A program made the translations under genes and the position numbers. From Candidatus Methylomirabilota bacterium (GTDB taxonomy: Bacteria; Methylomirabilota; Methylomirabilia; Methylomirabilales; 2-02-FULL-66-22), in the NCBI GenBank assembly GCA_016209735.1, contig JACQVN010000019.1:1-32207 (forward strand): a stretch of 32,207 nt of DNA. Reading direction: 5' to 3'. This document shows, piece after piece, positions 32,136-32,207 of the stretch; positions within the stretch are counted from its first letter, which is position 1, and each line of letters opens with the position of its first letter. The notes beneath the pieces were generated by a model. It ran no database searches. It worked only from the letters and a program-made list of their open reading frames with translations, and was not told where the DNA came from.

Positions 32136-32207
32136 CTACTTGCGAGGGGCGGCCAGGGTCTCCCGGAGCGCCGCGCCCGCGGGCGAGCCCGTCGCCGGCA
32201 CGGAGGC
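32136..32207 (-). CDS. C-terminal end of an unknown gene (runs off the right edge)
   Basis: An open frame enters from the right edge and ends at TAG (32138-32136) with 23 codons: ASVPATGSPAGAALRETLAA, then PRK. It is too short to identify. It would lie upstream of the ndh remnant on the same strand. The ~95 bp between them show no recognisable signal. Confidence 0.3.
   Translation of the reverse strand, partial: ASVPATGSPAGAALRETLAAPRK

Overview
This is a GC-rich stretch of a Gram-negative (lipopolysaccharide-making) bacterial chromosome. Nearly all genes lie on the minus strand. The gene order bamA-skp-lpxD-fabZ-lpxA-lpxI-oxidoreductase-lpxB-DUF374-waaA-lpxK-lpxL, followed by waaF, gmhB and waaC, together with dense low-complexity intergenic repeats, resembles uncultured lineages such as NC10 (Methylomirabilota), Rokubacteria or deltaproteobacteria. 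That placement is an impression from gene content and repeat style, not a database result.

Right and middle part (about 6.9-31.5 kb): an almost complete envelope-building block, read right to left. A perfect-consensus sigma-70 promoter (TTGACA-17-TATAAT) precedes lysS, lolC/E and lolD (lysyl-tRNA synthetase and the lipoprotein-release ABC transporter). Then come clpC (AAA+ chaperone), a bidirectional terminator, and bamA, skp, lpxD, fabZ, lpxA, lpxI, a Gfo/Idh/MocA oxidoreductase, lpxB, a DUF374 (LpxJ-like) acyltransferase, waaA, lpxK and lpxL. Many of these genes overlap by 4-8 bp. Further on are waaF, gmhB, waaC and a secreted DUF3108 protein. Together they make lipid A, attach Kdo and the first heptoses, and insert outer-membrane proteins and lipoproteins.

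Left part (about 0.3-6.6 kb): an accessory region of a different character. A 31-bp palindrome (arms ATGATTCCGCAGG / CCTGCGGAATCAT) occurs eight times between 1343 and 5588 and separates short gene cassettes. These are the N-terminal 54 codons of a Cas3-like helicase, three ORF6N-domain genes or fragments, an intact WYL regulator, a VapB antitoxin whose VapC partner stops exactly at a palindrome, and a C-terminal fragment of a second WYL gene. Several fragments begin or end precisely at palindrome borders. The region looks like a decayed defence island cut up and rearranged at these repeats. An MNT/HEPN pair sits between it and the envelope genes. Further left are a chimeric protease-like remnant, a 137-bp MITE-like element and a partial unknown gene.

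Intergenic gaps in the envelope block are filled with dispersed repeats: GGTTTC/GGTTCGAGG stretches, GTCCATGGTCC blocks, AACGTT palindromes, AAAACCGACAA inverted repeats, and a 158-bp MITE-like element between lpxK and waaA. At the right edge is an NDH-2 gene that has lost its whole middle, keeping only the first ~45 and last ~30 conserved residues. Its stop codon lies inside the lysS -35 box.
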